Below the pieces are notes generated by a model. That model saw only the letters and a list, made by a program, of their open reading frames with translations, made no database searches and was not told where the DNA came from. Shown piece after piece: positions 62,323-64,000 of a stretch of DNA of 64,000 nt. The DNA comes from Fragum whitleyi (taxonomy: Eukaryota > Mollusca > Bivalvia > Cardiida > Cardiidae). The stretch lies in NCBI GenBank assembly GCA_948146395.1, contig OX411549.1, forward strand, positions 25,174,655 through 25,238,654, in the 5' to 3' direction. The first letter of the stretch is position 1. Every line of letters begins with the position of its first letter. The position numbers were made by a program, and so were the translations under genes.

Positions 62323-63710
62323 AAAAATCAAGAAAGCCTGTAAGATGGTTAAGTAGAACAAGGGACTTGACATTTGTTCAATATACTAAAGGGCCTGAAA
62401 AAGGGTTCATTGGACCTAGGATACTCAATTTTTGTCAATAGCCAAGAGGGTCCTTAAATGGTTCAGTGGTCATAATTACTTGACTTTAAGTAAATGTCAA
62501 GGGAGCCTATAAATGGTTCAGTGGATATAAGAGACTTGACATTTACCAATAGACAATAGTGCCTGGAAAATGGTTCAGTAAATATAAAAGACTTGTTATC
62601 TGTTCAAATGACAAGAGAACCTATAAAATGGTTCAGTAGATATAAGGGCTTGACATTTGTTAAATGGGCAAAAATGCCCTGAAATGGTGAAGTTGACATA
62701 AAGGATTTGTCATATGTTCTATGTACAAGAGGGTCTGTAAATGATTCAGGAGACATAAGGGACTTGACCTTTGTTCAATAGCTAAAGAACCCTAGAAATG
62801 CTTCAGTGGACGAACTGTACTAGATTAAAACTTTCAACAAGAGCCTAGATACATATTCATGTGACAATACATTTGGAATGTGAGGCTTGTTAAATAGACA
62901 TGACCCTTGACCATGCTTTATTTGATATTTGGGCCTTAACATTGTTCCATGAACAGGGGGGTCGTTCATTCAATAGAATTATTTTGCTAGTCAGAACTTT
63001 TGTTGAAAGAAAATGATTAAAAATTTTCTTCTGAACTATGAGGACTTAAAGGCTTGTTCTATTTTCAGGAATACCTTGATAATTAGTTAGTCTACATGTC
63101 TGATGAAACTATGGTTTAATGGATTTAAAAGCCTGGACACTTGTCTAATGACACTAGGGCACCAACACTAGCCCAATTGACTTGATAAATTGAAAACTTG
63201 TTTAATTTTTAAAAGAGTCTTGGAAATTGTTCAGTTGTCCTGTGGAAAATGTATCAAAGACTCAGTGGGTGCATTGGCACATGTTCAATGAATTTTTGGC
63301 TGTGGACCTTTGTCCAATGCACTTGAACATGGCCACCTTTTCATTGACAAATAGTCATGGACCCATGAAAAAGGACATGAGGGATTGGAAACTTGTCCAC
63401 AGGTTTAAAAGATCTTAATGCTTGTTTCACAGACATGAAGGCATGGTCACTTGTAAAATAAAATGTTGTGCTTCTTCACATTTTAGTTTTGGATGAGTGC
63501 TCAAACAATTATCAAATTAGCATGCAAATGACAAGACACATACATTTCAGAAGAAGAGATCCTGAAAATTGGTTCAGTAGACATAAGGGACTTGACATTT
63601 GTTTAAATAGACAAAAGAGCCTGGATATGGTTAGGTGGACATAAGGGATTTGACATTTGTTTAATAGACAAAAGAACCTGGAAAATTGTTAAGTGGACAG
63701 ATTAAAGCTT

Positions 63711-64000
63711 TCAACAAGATCGTGTTATGAAATTAATTTCTCAGCAAGTCAGAATGCATGAATCGTGATGGACATAACTGAATGCAAAATATCATTTGTT
63801 AAAAACTCTTGGAGATTGGAATAAAAACATGTTAATGTGTCAAAATAAGGCTTAGTTAAAAGGCAACTGTAAAAGACCCTGATGAAACTGCTCCTCAATG
63901 AGCACTGAGCAGTTTCATTGGGATTTACAATATTAGTTTTGACCTATCTGCCTGAAAACTTTGGATCAATATAGTAACATAAAATTAATGTGTGTGGGAA
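63711..64000. other. Intron sequence beyond the array, with a hairpin
   Basis: The minisatellite stops near 63710. TGAAACTGCTC (63883-63893) pairs perfectly with GAGCAGTTTCA (63907-63917) over a 13-base loop. No exon or other feature. Confidence 0.6.

Larger units (their letters stand above)
48550..63710. repeat. ~15-kb hierarchical minisatellite array in CYFIP intron 4
   Basis: The basic unit is about 29 bp (CCTGGACACTTGTCCAATGG then ACATGAGGG in the left part). From about 49.6 kb it becomes a 58-bp dimer whose halves are CCTGGAAAATGGTTCAGTGG+ACATAAGGG and ACTTGACATTTGTTCAATAG+ACAAGAGAG. These are arranged in higher-order units of about 1.5-2.4 kb. A landmark GTCTGTAAATGATTCAGGAG recurs at 53280, 55014, 57370, 58932, 60822 and 62733, with a diverged form at 50355. 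Another anchor is the GGATCAGTGCTCAGACAATT block. Insertions interrupt the array (SINE pieces, a hAT element, a palindrome). No convincing coding function: 60-75-codon frames recur only because the units recur. Confidence 0.88.

Overview
This is eukaryotic, intron-bearing, AT-rich animal DNA dominated by decayed transposable elements. No rRNA, tRNA gene, operon or CRISPR was seen. The organism is most likely a bivalve mollusc, inferred from one animal gene, non-LTR retrotransposons, a tRNA-derived SINE and tandem-repeat-bearing rolling-circle-like elements of a style I associate with bivalves.

The one host gene I can support is CYFIP (Sra-1/PIR121), a subunit of the WAVE actin-regulatory complex, on the + strand. 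Four coding exons are readable (start exon 34858-35083, then 39764-39841, 40756-40857 and 46553-46734). They have GT-AG splice sites and a compatible frame and give the first 191 residues. Intron 4 runs from 46735 to the end of the window. No fifth exon was recognised.

Layout. 1-8.4 kb: a TIR element, a palindrome and a frameshifted non-LTR element split by a 2.9-kb insertion. 8.6-13.5 kb: a 3.1-kb TIR element with a 5-bp target duplication that carries two tandem-repeat elements, then more small inverted-repeat elements. 14.0-16.8 kb: a 5'-truncated non-LTR element with an intact 699-residue reverse transcriptase ORF. 19.1-25.3 kb: a long foldback repeat, a LINE-tail relic and a ~930-bp direct duplication separated by a MITE and a tandem-repeat element. 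25.7-32.9 kb: four nested or abutting tandem-repeat elements. 33.3-34.6 kb: a decayed hAT transposase. 34.9 kb onward: CYFIP. Its intron 1 holds a nearly intact RTE-like retrotransposon in antisense, intron 3 holds two more tandem-repeat elements, and intron 4 holds a ~15-kb minisatellite.

Two structures stand out. (1) At least nine elements share one end grammar: a 5' hairpin, a short inverted repeat near both ends, a 3' hairpin followed by CTCTTGTT, and insertion next to T runs. Their internal cores differ. This resembles non-autonomous Helentron/HLE2 elements. (2) The intron-4 array is hierarchical: a 29-bp unit, a 58-bp dimer, and a higher-order unit of about 1.5-2.4 kb repeated about seven times. 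Filled and empty SINE insertion sites within it record how it grew.
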